Positions 23,190 through 23,407 of a stretch of DNA of 23,407 nucleotides are shown piece by piece. The notes beneath the pieces are model-generated. The model did no database searches, was not told the origin of the DNA, and was given only the letters and a program-made list of their open reading frames with translations. The DNA comes from Thermomicrobiales bacterium (GTDB lineage Bacteria; Chloroflexota; Chloroflexia; Thermomicrobiales; UBA6265): assembly GCA_030446955.1 (NCBI GenBank), contig JAUJMG010000014.1, forward strand, positions 1-23,407, in the 5' to 3' direction. Every line of letters begins with the position of its first letter. Within the stretch, counting starts at the first letter, position 1. Made by a program: the position numbers and the translations under genes.

Positions 23190-23229
23190 AACATTGTTCG
23201 GTACTTGTAGTTCGCGTTCGGAGACACGA

Positions 23230-23407
23230 GTGTCAACGGTTGATCAGGTCGTGGTGCCGGGCGGAACCCGCCGTGAGCGCGTGCGGGCGATGATGCGCGA
23301 AGACATCCTCGCCGCAGCCCGCAAGATCCTCCAGGAGAGCGGGGTGAAGGGGCTCGCGATGCGCCCGCTGGGCCGAGCGGTGGGCGTGACGGCGCCCACT
23401 CTGTACG
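23230..23407 (+). CDS. TetR/AcrR-family transcriptional regulator (N-terminal part, cut by the window end)
   Basis: 59 codons are visible before the edge. The GTG at 23230-23232 has GGAG 6 bases upstream. After a basic lead (RRERVRAMMRED), the sequence ILAAARKILQESGVKGLAM and RPLGRAVGVTAPTLY is the TetR-family helix-turn-helix: the first helix ILxAAxxL, then the recognition helix ending in the near-universal xLY. The ligand-binding domain lies beyond the window. The divergent arrangement with the amidohydrolase and the palindrome over its promoter suggest a local repressor responding to a substrate of the neighbouring catabolic run. The ligand is unknown. Confidence 0.88.
   Translation, partial: MSTVDQVVVPGGTRRERVRAMMREDILAAARKILQESGVKGLAMRPLGRAVGVTAPTLY

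Noticed and set aside
1..23407. tRNA genes, rRNA, CRISPR repeats, transposases or prophage genes
   Set aside because: Scanned by eye for T-loop sequences, regularly spaced repeats and transposase or integrase motifs on both strands; none supported.

Overview
The window is GC-rich, densely packed bacterial chromosome. Gene content and order suggest a Chloroflexota member close to the Thermomicrobia (Sphaerobacter/Nitrolancea-like). That placement is inferred from protein character and neighbourhood; no search was possible. About half of the genes appear to start with GTG or TTG, and almost everything is on the minus strand. Only rpmB and a tetR-type gene cut by the right edge are clear plus-strand genes.

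Left part (1-4256): ribosomal protein L32 (rpmF) and a YceD/DUF177 protein, which share a near-consensus promoter at 961-989; a large membrane PAS-GGDEF-EAL cyclic-di-GMP protein; and a small exported protein of unknown role. Positions 4257-4958 form a roughly 700-base stretch with no recognised gene. It carries several perfect inverted repeats and a few very small plus-strand ORFs, and it is the least explained part of the window.

Middle (4959-13951): a conserved housekeeping block. It holds a coiled-coil DivIVA-like protein, coaD (coenzyme A synthesis), rsmD (16S rRNA m2G966 methylation), recG (fork-remodelling helicase), two abutting DegV/FakB fatty-acid-binding proteins, a FakA/YloV-type kinase, an Asp23/YloU protein, and divergently oriented rpmB. 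The asp23-fakA-fakB-fakB set looks like a complete fatty-acid kinase module with two different carrier proteins, in the same neighbourhood (rpmB, yloU, yloV, recG) as in Bacillota.

Right part (14115-23407): accessory metabolism. In order these are a small P-loop kinase, a small ferredoxin-fold-like protein, a luciferase-type flavin/F420 oxidoreductase, epoxyqueuosine reductase (queG), a Tat-exported DUF4015-type glycoside-hydrolase-like protein, an aldose 1-epimerase, a divergent PfkB-type kinase, a cyclase-family metal hydrolase and a YtcJ-type amidohydrolase. The amidohydrolase is divergent from a TetR-type regulator whose candidate -35 box lies inside a perfect palindrome, a likely self-regulatory operator.

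I see no CRISPR array, insertion sequence, tRNA or rRNA. The observations most worth following are the two-FakB kinase module, the palindrome controlling the right-hand divergent pair, the small-ORF/inverted-repeat stretch at 4.3-4.95 kb, and the atypical PfkB kinase in the catabolic-looking run.
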